DNA of 51,307 nucleotides, taken from contig MPNM01000020.1 of NCBI GenBank assembly GCA_002239025.1, positions 1 through 51,307 of the forward strand. The letters run 5' to 3'. Below, in pieces: positions 16,941-24,452 of this stretch. Numbering within the stretch: the stretch's first letter is position 1; the number at the start of each line of letters is the position of its first letter. Under the pieces are notes generated by a model. It made no database searches and was not told where the DNA came from. It saw only the letters and a program-made list of their open reading frames with translations. A program made the translations under genes and the position numbers. The stretch is from Chloroflexi bacterium bin125. GTDB lineage: Bacteria; Chloroflexota; Dehalococcoidia; Bin125.

Positions 16941-17882
16941 ATGGCGAAAGGACCAGGACGCAGCTACCGGAGGGACATCAGCCTGCCGGAGCTGTTCAAG
17001 CGATTCCCCGACGACGAGGCTGCCGATCAGTGGCTGGTGAGGATTCGTTGGCCGAACGGCATCTGCTGTCCACGCGAGGATTGTGGCTCGGACAACGTGC
17101 AGATCGGTACGACGCATCATTCGATGCCTTATCGCTGCCGCTCCTGCCGCAAGTTCTTCTCAGTCAAGACCGGCACAGTCATGGCCAACTGGAAGCTCGG
17201 CGCCCAGATTTGGGTGTTGGCCCTCTATCTGCTCAACACCAGGATCAAGGGCGTCAGCTCGATGAAGCTGCACCGCGACCTCGGCATCACGCAGATGTCG
17301 GACTGGCACCTGATTCACCGGATCCGCGAGGTCTGGAACGACATCAACGAGCTACCCGAGTTCTGGGGTCCGGTTCAGGCGGACGAGACCTGGATTGGTG
17401 GGCTGGACAAGAACCGTCATAAGAGTAAGCGCCACGGCCGTGACTGGCGCAAGAAGCGCACTCCGGTCGTCGGCGTGTTCGACGAACGAACCCGCGAGGT
17501 CAGCGCCCAGGTTGTCGAACAGGTGGAAGCGCGCTCAGTCGTGGGCGCGGTCAGAGCGCGGATCAGAGCCCCGTTCACCCTGGTCGTCAGTGATGAGAGT
17601 CCGGCCTACAACGCCTTCATTCGGCATGAGTGGGTCAACCACTCGATTGGCCAGTACGTCAACGACATGGCCACGACCAACGGGATCGAGTCGTTCTGGG
17701 CGGTGTTCAAGCGCGGCTATCACGGCACCTACCACTGGTTCAGCCACAAGCACGCCCAGCGCTACGTGAAAGAGTTCGCCGGTCGGCAGAACTGGCGGGC
17801 GATGGACACGGAAGAGATGCTCGAGGCCAGCGTGAGGCCGATGGTCGGTAAGCGGCTGGCCTACGCCGAGCTGATCGCCTGA
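16941..17882 (+). CDS. IS1595-family transposase, 313 aa, intact
   Basis: The N-terminus has a zinc ribbon (CPREDCGSDN near residue 36, then CRSCRKFF near 63), followed by the IS1595/ISXO2 pattern FSVKTGTVM, IWVLALYLL and the DDE-type catalytic core: VQADETWIGG, LVVSDESPAYN and NGIESFWAVFKRG. The length is normal and there are no stops, so it may be active. The start has a strong ribosome binding site (GAGAGGAGG). The left edge lies in the tail of the Uma2 pseudogene, around 16870-16900. Confidence 0.9.
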   Translation: MAKGPGRSYRRDISLPELFKRFPDDEAADQWLVRIRWPNGICCPREDCGSDNVQIGTTHHSMPYRCRSCRKFFSVKTGTVMANWKLGAQIWVLALYLLNTRIKGVSSMKLHRDLGITQMSDWHLIHRIREVWNDINELPEFWGPVQADETWIGGLDKNRHKSKRHGRDWRKKRTPVVGVFDERTREVSAQVVEQVEARSVVGAVRARIRAPFTLVVSDESPAYNAFIRHEWVNHSIGQYVNDMATTNGIESFWAVFKRGYHGTYHWFSHKHAQRYVKEFAGRQNWRAMDTEEMLEASVRPMVGKRLAYAELIA

Positions 17883-17931
17883 GCCGTTTGCTTGCCGCCT
17901 GATACCATATGTCTATAAGGGAAGCGCAACC

Positions 17932-18123
17932 ATGGCGACGCAGGATGAGTCTCGCCCGGCCACAATCTCAGAGCTGAACAGAGGCTTGGCGCAAGTCAAT
18001 CAACGTATTGACGACCTGCGCGCTGACATGGACTGGCGCTTTCGCCTGCTGATGTGGGGCATTGCGATTGGTTTTCCCTCTGTCTTGGCAGTGTTGGGAG
18101 CCCTGCTCGCTCAAGGAGGATGA
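17932..18123 (+). CDS. Small coiled-coil membrane protein, 63 aa
   Basis: Residues 10-35 form a heptad-like helix (LNRGLAQVNQRIDDLRADMDW), followed by one membrane segment (LLMWGIAIGFPSVLAVLGALLA). This layout resembles small XhlA- or DUF1640-like membrane anchors. A ribosome binding site (AAGGGAAG) lies 9 bases upstream. It is the first of four closely spaced small genes. Function unknown. Confidence 0.65.
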   Translation: MATQDESRPATISELNRGLAQVNQRIDDLRADMDWRFRLLMWGIAIGFPSVLAVLGALLAQGG

Positions 18124-18127
18124 ACTG

Positions 18128-18304
18128 ATGGCGAAGAAGAAGCGCGACCTGCGCATCCCCTGGCCCAAGCCGAAGCCGATCGAAAAGGCGACGCCCGAGG
18201 AGATGGCGTTCGCCCTGCTCAACACCCACCCAAAGCGCGACGACGAGTGGAAGTACTCAAAGGCCGGTGAACGCGAGCCGGCCGAGGTGAGAGAGGACGC
18301 ATAA
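18128..18304 (+). CDS. Small basic hypothetical protein, 58 aa
   Basis: The ATG at 18128 lies 4 bases after the preceding stop, with AAGGAGG just upstream. The N-terminus is Lys/Pro-rich (MAKKKRDLRIPWPKPKP). Its TAA overlaps the next start codon (TAATG), so translation is coupled. The family is unknown. Confidence 0.6.
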   Translation: MAKKKRDLRIPWPKPKPIEKATPEEMAFALLNTHPKRDDEWKYSKAGEREPAEVREDA

Positions 18305-18507
18305 TGGCAGACCAACCCAGGAAACACGTCGACTTTGTGTCTGACATTGACATCAAGGTCGATCCGCCCAACTCAGAAGGAAACATCAGGGTCACCTTTT
18401 CGGTGCCTGGGATGCCTCCTCACGAATACGGAATCACTCCTGCCAAAGCGCAACAGCTTGCGACGGACTTGAACGCGGCAGTCCATTTCGGCGACAAGCA
18501 GACCTAA
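18304..18507 (+). CDS. Small hypothetical protein, 67 aa
   Basis: It overlaps the preceding stop codon by one base. The product is soluble, with a beta-strand-rich middle (NIRVTFSVPGMPPHEYGI) and a C-terminal helix (PAKAQQLATDLNAAVHFG). The family is unknown. It is part of the four-gene small-protein unit. Confidence 0.6.
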   Translation: MADQPRKHVDFVSDIDIKVDPPNSEGNIRVTFSVPGMPPHEYGITPAKAQQLATDLNAAVHFGDKQT

Positions 18508-18528
18508 TCGAGGATGGCGAGGATTAGC

Positions 18529-18963
18529 ATGGGCACAGTCCAGCGGCCAGATTCTCCCGACGCTTGGATCATCATTCCGGGCGCGTCAGCCGATGCCGGA
18601 TACAACGCTTCCGGAAACCTTGAGGATGTCACCTTTGGTGAACTGAAGGCCTTCCGAAGAATGTCTGGCGAGCAGAAGCAGAAGTTTCCTCCTGAGGTTC
18701 TCGAACAGCTCGAAGTGATGGAGAGGGAAGAACGCGAGGGAATGCAACAGACGATCGAGCGGTTTGCTGGATCGACGCAGCTTGGTCCTTTTGCGGGTTC
18801 GGTCGAACCTTTACTGGACTCCGTACAGCGCGATCCACCCATCCCGAGTCTGCTACCTCAGCCCCAGGTGGTTAGTCTGTCTCAAGAGGACTATGCGTTG
18901 CTCCTTGAGATTCGCGATGTTTTGGTCGATATACGCTCTTTGCTAGGAGGCAACAGCCAATGA
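18529..18963 (+). CDS. Hypothetical protein, 144 aa
   Basis: The ATG at 18529 is preferred to the one at 18514 because GGCGAGG lies 6 bases upstream of it. The protein is acidic and mostly helical, with a Glu-rich centre (QLEVMEREEREGMQQTIERF) and a C-terminal amphipathic helix (DYALLLEIRDVLVDIRSLL). It is the last of the small-gene cluster and ends 20 bases before the tRNA on the other strand. The family is unknown. Confidence 0.6.
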   Translation: MGTVQRPDSPDAWIIIPGASADAGYNASGNLEDVTFGELKAFRRMSGEQKQKFPPEVLEQLEVMEREEREGMQQTIERFAGSTQLGPFAGSVEPLLDSVQRDPPIPSLLPQPQVVSLSQEDYALLLEIRDVLVDIRSLLGGNSQ

Positions 18964-18982
18964 CTCTATGGCTGCCTTGTGT

Positions 18983-19071
18983 TGGTAGGGGCGACAGGAA
19001 TCGAACCTGTAAGTCACCTGGGATGACAGCGGTTTGACAGACCGCCGCGTTTGCCATTTCGCCACGCCCCC
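18983..19071 (-). tRNA. Class II (leucine-type) tRNA with GUC anticodon
   Basis: The cloverleaf is complete: a 7-bp acceptor stem closed by a G-U pair, a 3-bp D stem with a GG-containing loop, a 5-bp anticodon stem, an 18-base variable region that forms its own 4-bp stem, a 5-bp T stem with TTCGATT loop, discriminator A and an encoded CCA. The D arm and long variable arm are those of leucine tRNAs. The 7-base anticodon loop is CTGTCAA (19034-19040), giving anticodon GUC (19036-19038), which reads aspartate codons. Ordinary tRNA-Asp has a short variable loop. Either the anticodon has mutated, or this is an unusual tRNA. Confidence 0.85.
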
Positions 19072-19133
19072 ACGAACGACGGGTAGGAAGCGCGGACTTG
19101 ACAACCCGCGAGTTTAGCTACCCACGCAGCGGC

Positions 19134-19162
19134 TTGAGTCAGAGCGGAGCTAGGAGTACAAT
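19134..19162 (+). promoter_or_regulatory. Sigma-70-type promoter of the small RNA
   Basis: TTGAGT (19134-19139) and TACAAT (19157-19162) are separated by exactly 17 bases. They point toward a short non-coding stretch that ends in a strong hairpin. Confidence 0.6.
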
Positions 19163-19168
19163 GGGGGT

Positions 19169-19244
19169 GTCCAGCCTACATTGCAGCGCTTGGCTCTGCT
19201 CTGCCGCTGCCGAAGCCCGCGCCTAAGGCGCGGGCTTCGTCATT
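19169..19244 (+). ncRNA. Candidate small RNA of about 75 nt
   Basis: Between a good promoter and a strong terminator hairpin there is no start codon with a ribosome binding site and no ORF of note. Transcription would start near 19169 and end just after the hairpin. It lies beside the unusual tRNA on the opposite strand. I do not recognise an RNA family. Confidence 0.45.
19212..19238 (+). terminator. Strong GC-rich hairpin
   Basis: A perfect 12-bp stem (GAAGCCCGCGCC with its complement) closes a TAA loop and is followed by GTCATTTC. It probably ends the small RNA. The T-tract is short. Confidence 0.65.
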
Positions 19245-19355
19245 TCACCAGCCCATGATACCACTGCGCGGCTGCATATCCAGGTGATCAATTGATGCTG
19301 ACATTGGAGATTGTTGATTCTGTCGATATTGTTGACGATTCCAAGATTGTCAATC

Positions 19356-19757
19356 CTAATCTCGGCTGCTGAGGATCAACTGAAGCACGCGAACCCCGGC
19401 GGCGAAGTCCTGCTGGGGGATCAAGTCCTCCTCGAGGTCATGGGCAAGGTCCTCGGCCATGTAGAGCGCATCCTCGTCGCTCAGTTCGTTGATGTTGATC
19501 ACTACCAGGTTGGGATTGCCAGACAGATAGGCGCCGCACGACCAGACCGTGCCGGCCAGCAGTTCGGCGTGGAGATGGGAGAATGCCTGTTGTTGTGGCT
19601 CAGGCTGGTTCTCTTGTTGGGGCAGAGATGGTTCGGTACCGCAGGTAGCCATCAAGACTGCGAACACGGCGAACACTGCGCCGAAGGCGAGGATGCTGCT
19701 CCGGGTCCAACGAGGCTTGTCTGTCTGGCGGTCTGATTCTGGGTCTGTGTTCGACAC
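19356..19757 (-). CDS. Small secreted or lipid-anchored protein, 133 aa
   Basis: A charged N-terminus of about 20 residues precedes a hydrophobic segment (SSILAFGAVFAVFAVLMA) ending in a lipobox-like MATCG, then a Pro/Gln/Glu-rich linker and an acidic globular part (NLVVININELSDEDALYMAEDLAHDLEEDL). It is probably a lipoprotein or a single-pass membrane protein with an outward C-terminus. The family is unknown. Confidence 0.55.
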   Translation of the reverse strand: MSNTDPESDRQTDKPRWTRSSILAFGAVFAVFAVLMATCGTEPSLPQQENQPEPQQQAFSHLHAELLAGTVWSCGAYLSGNPNLVVININELSDEDALYMAEDLAHDLEEDLIPQQDFAAGVRVLQLILSSRD

Positions 19758-20029
19758 GGCGGGCGCTCCTGAAGATGGCCGTGTCGAGCGTGAAGGAACA
19801 GGTTAGAAGTCAGTTCTGGTGGAGAGGCTGCATAGCGAGGCCCCATTCTTGGCACGGGCTGGGTCCGTTGCCACACGAAGACTGCCCGACGGATACGCCG
19901 AGAAGGGGACACAAGACGGCCCCAGCTCTCTTGTTTCGACGTGTCCGTTCGTCTGCAATCCTCGTTTGGCGGACTCACCGTAGAGAGCAGTCCTATATGA
20001 TATCAAGCAGATGGAAGTGAGGTCAGGCG
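19758..20029. other. Intergenic region
   Basis: No ORF is convincing. A TATGAT element at 19996-20001 lies about 29 bases before the next gene and could be its -10 box; no good -35 is visible. Confidence 0.35.
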
Positions 20030-20296
20030 ATGGCCGAAATCCGCACGATGGACCTGGGCGGCCAGCAACGTCGGGTCATCGAAGTCGCCTTCGAGACCGA
20101 CGAGGAAGAGTGGGCTCGATACAAGCTGCACGATGGCGGGGCTCTTCGCGTAAAGTACCCGGTGTCCAGGATCTGGATTGAGGTTGACGAGGATGGGGAG
20201 GTTGTTAAATCCCCTTTTGGTGACCCGTCGGTCTTCGTCGATGGCATGTTGCTGCTTGCTTGGGACACAACCGGAAAGGACCCCACCGATGGCTGA
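20030..20296 (+). CDS. Small acidic hypothetical protein, 88 aa
   Basis: It has a GTGAGG ribosome binding site and an acidic, beta-rich product (RRVIEVAFETDEEEWARYKL, SRIWIEVDEDGEVV). The last 8 bases overlap the next gene. The family is unknown. It is first in a three-gene cluster of very small proteins. Confidence 0.6.
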   Translation: MAEIRTMDLGGQQRRVIEVAFETDEEEWARYKLHDGGALRVKYPVSRIWIEVDEDGEVVKSPFGDPSVFVDGMLLLAWDTTGKDPTDG

Positions 20297-20441
20297 GAAG
20301 ATCAAAGGCACAGCGCAGAGTACCCAGATCGAGGCGCCGTTCGTCCGGCAGTCAATGAGGCCTGGCGCTCCAACCAAAATCGCAGCGCCGGTCTACGTCA
20401 AGCTTGATGAGCAAGGAAACGAGATCGAGCGGCAGGGTTGA
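20289..20441 (+). CDS. Very small hypothetical protein, 50 aa
   Basis: The ATG at 20289 overlaps the end of the preceding gene by 8 bases, so translation is coupled. The product is charged, ending in a strand-turn motif (APVYVKLDEQGNEIER). The family is unknown. Confidence 0.5.
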   Translation: MAEKIKGTAQSTQIEAPFVRQSMRPGAPTKIAAPVYVKLDEQGNEIERQG

Positions 20442-20462
20442 TGGTAAAGGGCGCGCTGAGAT

Positions 20463-20759
20463 ATGGGCTTCAATCTCAAGGGAGCTACCAGCCTGCTTCG
20501 GCTGCTCATTGAGCTATGGGAGCACAGGAGGCATCAACGTTGCCGCCACTACGACGTCAGTGAGGTTCGTGTGAATGGCCGCCAAGCATTCGCCCTCACC
20601 CTGACCCTGCTGCCAATCGACAGGATCTCGAGCCACTGTACGCGATGCGGCCTCATTTCCACTTACGTCTGGTGGGACGGGTACCGCGAACTGGCTCTCA
20701 ACCGGCAGGTAGCCGCCGTATCAGAAGTGACTGGCATGGCGTGGCGCAGATTTTCATGA
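20463..20759 (+). CDS. Small hypothetical protein with CxxC pair, 98 aa
   Basis: It begins with a hydrophobic-basic helix (GATSLLRLLIELWEHRRHQRC), followed by beta strands and a possible half zinc-ribbon (SSHCTRCGLIS). It lies 21 bases after the preceding stop and completes the cluster. The family is unknown. Confidence 0.5.
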   Translation: MGFNLKGATSLLRLLIELWEHRRHQRCRHYDVSEVRVNGRQAFALTLTLLPIDRISSHCTRCGLISTYVWWDGYRELALNRQVAAVSEVTGMAWRRFS

Positions 20760-20870
20760 ATGTGGTTACTTTCGTAATATTATTCCCAGATGTATTGCCT
20801 GCGCTGGAGGTAGATCTGCGACGGATCTGGCGGCCGGCATGAGGCTCAGTCATCCGAGACACCTAGTCCT

Positions 20871-21332
20871 TCATATCCCTTTCCAGCACTGTGGCTGCCT
20901 CTGAATTGTGCAGGGACTTCTGTGGTTAGGAGAATGTGCAATCCTTCTGTCGATATCGACATACAGGGAATAGTAGTCAAGCTGCTGGCTTGTGTCCCAC
21001 CACAGGCTGCGATTGTTGTTCAGCAGTCGGATCGCTGTTCCAGACTTGGAAATGTATCCGCGCCACTCCAGAAGGCCATCCTCCGCGATCCAACGAACGG
21101 CAGCAACGGAGAGGGCTAATCTTGGCTTTGTGTTCAGAGTTTGCCGTAATGACTCTTGAGCTTGCCTCGACAGATAGTCAAGCACTCTATCTACTCGCTG
21201 CAGTTCCGTGGTTGTGTCCGTATCCCATCCTTTGCATTCCGATGGGTGTTCCCGGCGGGTTGGTGAGTCCTTGTATCCGCAGCACAGATTCTCTCGCAGG
21301 AATTCTTCGTTGACCCGAGTCCAGTAGGCCAT
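20871..21332 (-). CDS. Hypothetical protein, 153 aa
   Basis: It follows the methyltransferase-HNH gene by 108 bases on the same strand and may be its last operon gene. The N-terminus has several Cys residues (ENLCCGYKDS, PSECKGW). The middle contains an Arg/Leu-rich helix and aromatic strands (WRGYISKSGTAIRLLNNNRSLWWD). No family is recognised. Confidence 0.5.
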   Translation of the reverse strand: MAYWTRVNEEFLRENLCCGYKDSPTRREHPSECKGWDTDTTTELQRVDRVLDYLSRQAQESLRQTLNTKPRLALSVAAVRWIAEDGLLEWRGYISKSGTAIRLLNNNRSLWWDTSQQLDYYSLYVDIDRRIAHSPNHRSPCTIQRQPQCWKGI

Positions 21333-21440
21333 GACTCAGCTACCTCTCAGCGCGTGTGATGGACGGTAGCTGATCACTAGGTGGTCGGACAAGGTCAGAG
21401 ACAGGGATCTCGTGGGCCTTTTCCGCTCCCGCTGGGGCCG

Positions 21441-22733
21441 TCACTCATCGGTCTGGCGGAGCCTGACGCGGAGATAGTTCATGTCTCGGTTGCCTTTGGT
21501 TCGATTACACCAGCCGCAGAGGAGCTGGAGGTTGCTGTCGGTGTGACGGCCGCCCCTTGAACGGGGGGTGATGTGGTCGATTTCGAGGTTCCGCATTCGC
21601 ATTGGGTCGCCGCAGCCAACGCATTTGCCCTTCTGAGACCGGTAGAGAGACTCGCGAATGTCAGGACTGACCTCGTCAGGTGGTTGGTCGGTACGAGCCG
21701 GCACGTCGGTTCGGTGGTGGCCGCCGAACAGCCCGACGCCGGAAGTAGCCACCATACGCTGGTTTACCAGTTCCCATGCGACGTCAGAAATGTCAATACC
21801 GATCCAGCGGCGATTGAGTTTCTCTGCCGCGATGCACGCGGTGGCGCACCCGCAGAACGGGTCCAACACGACATCACCCTCGTTGGATGAAGCGGCGATA
21901 ATGCGCTCGATCAGGGCGAGTGGCTTCTGTGTTGGATAATCGACTCGCTCTCTGTTCTGAGGACCACCCAGGATGCGGATGTCATCCCACCAATCGCGCA
22001 ACGGCGGTCCCACGCCCGTGTAATAGGACTCGCGCATTCCCTCAGGGATCTTGCCGTCGACCACCGCTTGCCGGTATTTCTCCTCGTCGAAGATCGTTAC
22101 CATGTTGCGGCTGTGATTGGCATTGTAACCACGCCTCATGGCGCTCTGGTAGGTCGCCATAGGGCCTTCGGTGAAATCGCCGCGTTGGACATTGAAGGTG
22201 TTTCCGGCGCTGCGTGCATAGAACAACAGCACATCGTGCTTGGCTTGCCACTTGTTGGCCTTCGAGGGCATTCCGCGATAGCCCCAGATCACCTCGTTAC
22301 GGAACGACTGCTTGCCGAAGATCGCATCGAGCAGCGACTTGAGGTAGTGGCTTACCGTTGGATCGCAGTGCAGATAGAGCGAGCCTGTCGACTTCAGCAC
22401 ACGGTGCATTTCCAACAGGCGAACGCACATGAACGTGAGGTAGGCCTGCATCGACTCTCCGTAGGCGCGTCCAGCGGCCGTGATTATGGCCCAGACTGCG
22501 GGATCGGAGGCTTCGATCTGGGTGACCCACTCTTCCTTCATGTCGTCAAGCGTCCAGACATCGTCGAAGACGGCACCGGCGGCGCTGGAATCGAGTGGAG
22601 CTTGCCACTGCTTACCGCTGTTGAATGGAGGATCGAGGTAGATCAGGTCAATGCACTCGCTGTTGATCCCCCGCAGGACGTCTAGATTGTCGCGAGTGAA
22701 GATCGTGCGGTTATCGACGTTGAGTTCGGGCAT
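21441..22733 (-). CDS. DNA methyltransferase fused to HNH nuclease, 430 aa
   Basis: An amino-methyltransferase of the beta order: the catalytic motif comes first (LIYLDPPFNSGKQW, DPPF at residues 34-37), the cofactor motif later (VVLDPFCGCATACIAAE, DPFCG at 291-295). After a linker the C-terminus is a complete HNH domain: C371 and C374, DH at 386-387 in EIDHITPRSRGG, C406 and C409, then Asn410. A GAGGAG site lies 6 bases before the ATG. The chain therefore joins modification and nuclease modules and could be a compact restriction-modification enzyme, or a modification enzyme with a nicking domain. The Abi-like gene directly upstream is probably in the same operon. Confidence 0.85.
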   Translation of the reverse strand: MPELNVDNRTIFTRDNLDVLRGINSECIDLIYLDPPFNSGKQWQAPLDSSAAGAVFDDVWTLDDMKEEWVTQIEASDPAVWAIITAAGRAYGESMQAYLTFMCVRLLEMHRVLKSTGSLYLHCDPTVSHYLKSLLDAIFGKQSFRNEVIWGYRGMPSKANKWQAKHDVLLFYARSAGNTFNVQRGDFTEGPMATYQSAMRRGYNANHSRNMVTIFDEEKYRQAVVDGKIPEGMRESYYTGVGPPLRDWWDDIRILGGPQNRERVDYPTQKPLALIERIIAASSNEGDVVLDPFCGCATACIAAEKLNRRWIGIDISDVAWELVNQRMVATSGVGLFGGHHRTDVPARTDQPPDEVSPDIRESLYRSQKGKCVGCGDPMRMRNLEIDHITPRSRGGRHTDSNLQLLCGWCNRTKGNRDMNYLRVRLRQTDE

Positions 22734-22803
22734 CTCAATCTCCTCGGTTCGTGCCGTTCATTAGCATCACCTCAGTTCTCCATTGGTTTCTCCAAAAGGC
22801 TGG

Positions 22804-23754
22804 CTAGAAGCGCGTCAGGAAACCCCGCCGTTGGATCGCAATCAGCGCGACCGCGATAGTCACCGCGTCCCGCCCCTGTTCGACGTCATGGACGACGCGC
22901 CGGTCTGAGTTTCCGTGACGGTGATGAGCGCGCCAAATCGAATCGGCGACGCCATGCACCAGTTGAAGGCCCGCATCTTCGAACTCCGGATGGGGCTTAC
23001 CCGTCAACGGCCTGGTTCGCTGGAGCCTCGATGAGAAGCGCCCTTGCTGGGAGGCTATGTCACCCAGAACTGTGCCGAGTGTCGCCGTTTCGTTGTCGGG
23101 TGATACGTCCTTTCTCAAAGCAGCTTCTAGAGCCTTTACAGTCTCGTCATAGGCCTTCTGCCCATCAGCCTTGCTGCCCCAAGCAGCAGCCCATGCAGTC
23201 CTCAGGTGTCGACTGGCAGAGTCACCTGGTTCCGTTGCCTCCTCGAATAGATTTTGCTCGGGCACACTCACTCGCAGAGACAATCCTGGTAACTCTCTAT
23301 CCACCTTCCACGCTGAACCGCCACGCTCCAGAAGTGTGTCGAGGGTCTGAAACGACTGTTCAATTCCCCCTCCTTGAGATCCAACGAATCCCTCGTTGCC
23401 GAATTCGGTGACGAGTTCCTGTTCACTTCGAATTATCCAATCGACCAAATCGATTAGGAGGTCGGGACTCTCCTGCACCGCACCGCGAAGGTCATCGATA
23501 TCGCGGCATGTCAACCGCAGTTCGACGCAGATTTGTGTCCCCCTCCCAGCAGACCCATCCGCGCCAATCCCAAAAGAGTCGACTCCATTATTGAGACACC
23601 ACTCGAAGAGTGGCTCAAGGAGGTGAGGGCAAATCTCAAGATCAAGTCCAGACGGTTCGGCTTCTACCATGCCGATCTTGACCCGTGGAGGATCCTGGCG
23701 TCTGACTCGAGTACCCAGACTTATTGGGTCGACGACATCTCGTCCCCTAGCCAT
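22804..23754 (-). CDS. Abi-like hypothetical protein, 316 aa
   Basis: The ATG at 23754 (MARGRDVVDP) is preceded by AGGAAG 7 bases away and is preferred to the longer start at 23859. The C-terminal third (HLRTAWAAAWGSKADGQKAY, VKALEAALRKDVSPDNETATLG) resembles the C-terminal domain of Abi-type proteins that carry a conserved AxxAVEAxxxPxVxPNxxxATLG pattern. The N-terminal two thirds are unknown. It ends 70 bases before the methyltransferase-HNH gene on the same strand, so the pair is a likely defence operon. Confidence 0.6.
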   Translation of the reverse strand: MARGRDVVDPISLGTRVRRQDPPRVKIGMVEAEPSGLDLEICPHLLEPLFEWCLNNGVDSFGIGADGSAGRGTQICVELRLTCRDIDDLRGAVQESPDLLIDLVDWIIRSEQELVTEFGNEGFVGSQGGGIEQSFQTLDTLLERGGSAWKVDRELPGLSLRVSVPEQNLFEEATEPGDSASRHLRTAWAAAWGSKADGQKAYDETVKALEAALRKDVSPDNETATLGTVLGDIASQQGRFSSRLQRTRPLTGKPHPEFEDAGLQLVHGVADSIWRAHHRHGNSDRRVVHDVEQGRDAVTIAVALIAIQRRGFLTRF

Positions 23755-23825
23755 CTCCTCGCTTCCTTGTCTGCGAAGGTGGCGAAGGGGTTTCGCCCAC
23801 ATACTCAGGTTTCGCCGCAAAGACC

Positions 23826-24014
23826 ATGACATGGGCAATCGCTCTCTTCGGTCAACCAAGACTCAGAAACTTAGGTGTTGCACGACAGTTCCCGGACGGC
23901 ATTGGTGCGCTGCTCTTCGAGCCACAGTCCCTCTACTTCAATCGTCATGACGGCATTATATGGGCGCCAACAGACCTCTCTTCCTTCGGCCTGTCTCCCC
24001 CCGCTCCGCGGTGA
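23826..24014 (+). CDS. Possible small ORF, 62 aa
   Basis: A 62-codon frame divergent from the Abi-like gene, with a protein-like middle (GALLFEPQSLYFNRHDGIIWAPTDLSSFG). There is no good ribosome binding site and I recognise no family. It may be a remnant of a larger gene. Confidence 0.25.
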   Translation: MTWAIALFGQPRLRNLGVARQFPDGIGALLFEPQSLYFNRHDGIIWAPTDLSSFGLSPPAPR

Positions 24015-24117
24015 CAGAGGGTAGTCCTCGTGTATTCCGACTCCAACGCTGGCGGGAGTTGGGCATGGTTTTCCGACGATCGACACTGGAGGGGCTCTGA
24101 TCCCTCTGCTTGACCCC

Positions 24118-24382
24118 GTGACCGATGTTGAGGAAGAGCTTCGCTCTCAGTTGCTCGTCTCGACCGTTGAAATGGTGGTTGGTCGGGCTGGGGATCGTCA
24201 CTCAGGCCGGCGATGTTTGGTCTGGCCTGCTGTGTGATCGAGATGATCGCGACAGCCAACGCACGCTACGACCCGACACGCCTTGGTGTCGAACTTTTAC
24301 GCGTCTAGCCACGGCAGGCCGAACTGATGATCGTTTCCGGCACTGTTACCTGGTAGATGGCGCCTCCGGTCCGGCGGATCTA
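24118..24382 (+). pseudogene. nuoB: nuoB fragment (NADH-quinone oxidoreductase subunit B)
   Basis: From the GTG at 24118 the sequence reads [25 protein letters not shown]. After a frameshift it continues [35 protein letters not shown], then PRQAELMIVSGTVTW and MAPPVRRIY. These are the conserved blocks of NuoB, including the double-Cys cluster ligand region FGLACC. Two in-frame TAG codons interrupt the later part. The match ends at RRIY, where the ISNCY left end appears to begin. Other complex I genes are absent. Confidence 0.75.
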
Positions 24383-24452
24383 CTTGCTGAGTTCATTGTC
24401 GATGTTCAGTGACTTTGATAGGGGCTAACTGTTTAGCGATTTTGTCACTCCT

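Noticed and set aside
21553-21572. GCCCC...GGGGG motif in the HNH domain resembling the 24-bp insert
   Set aside because: It encodes the expected HNH residues PRSRGG with no extra codons, so the similarity is by chance.
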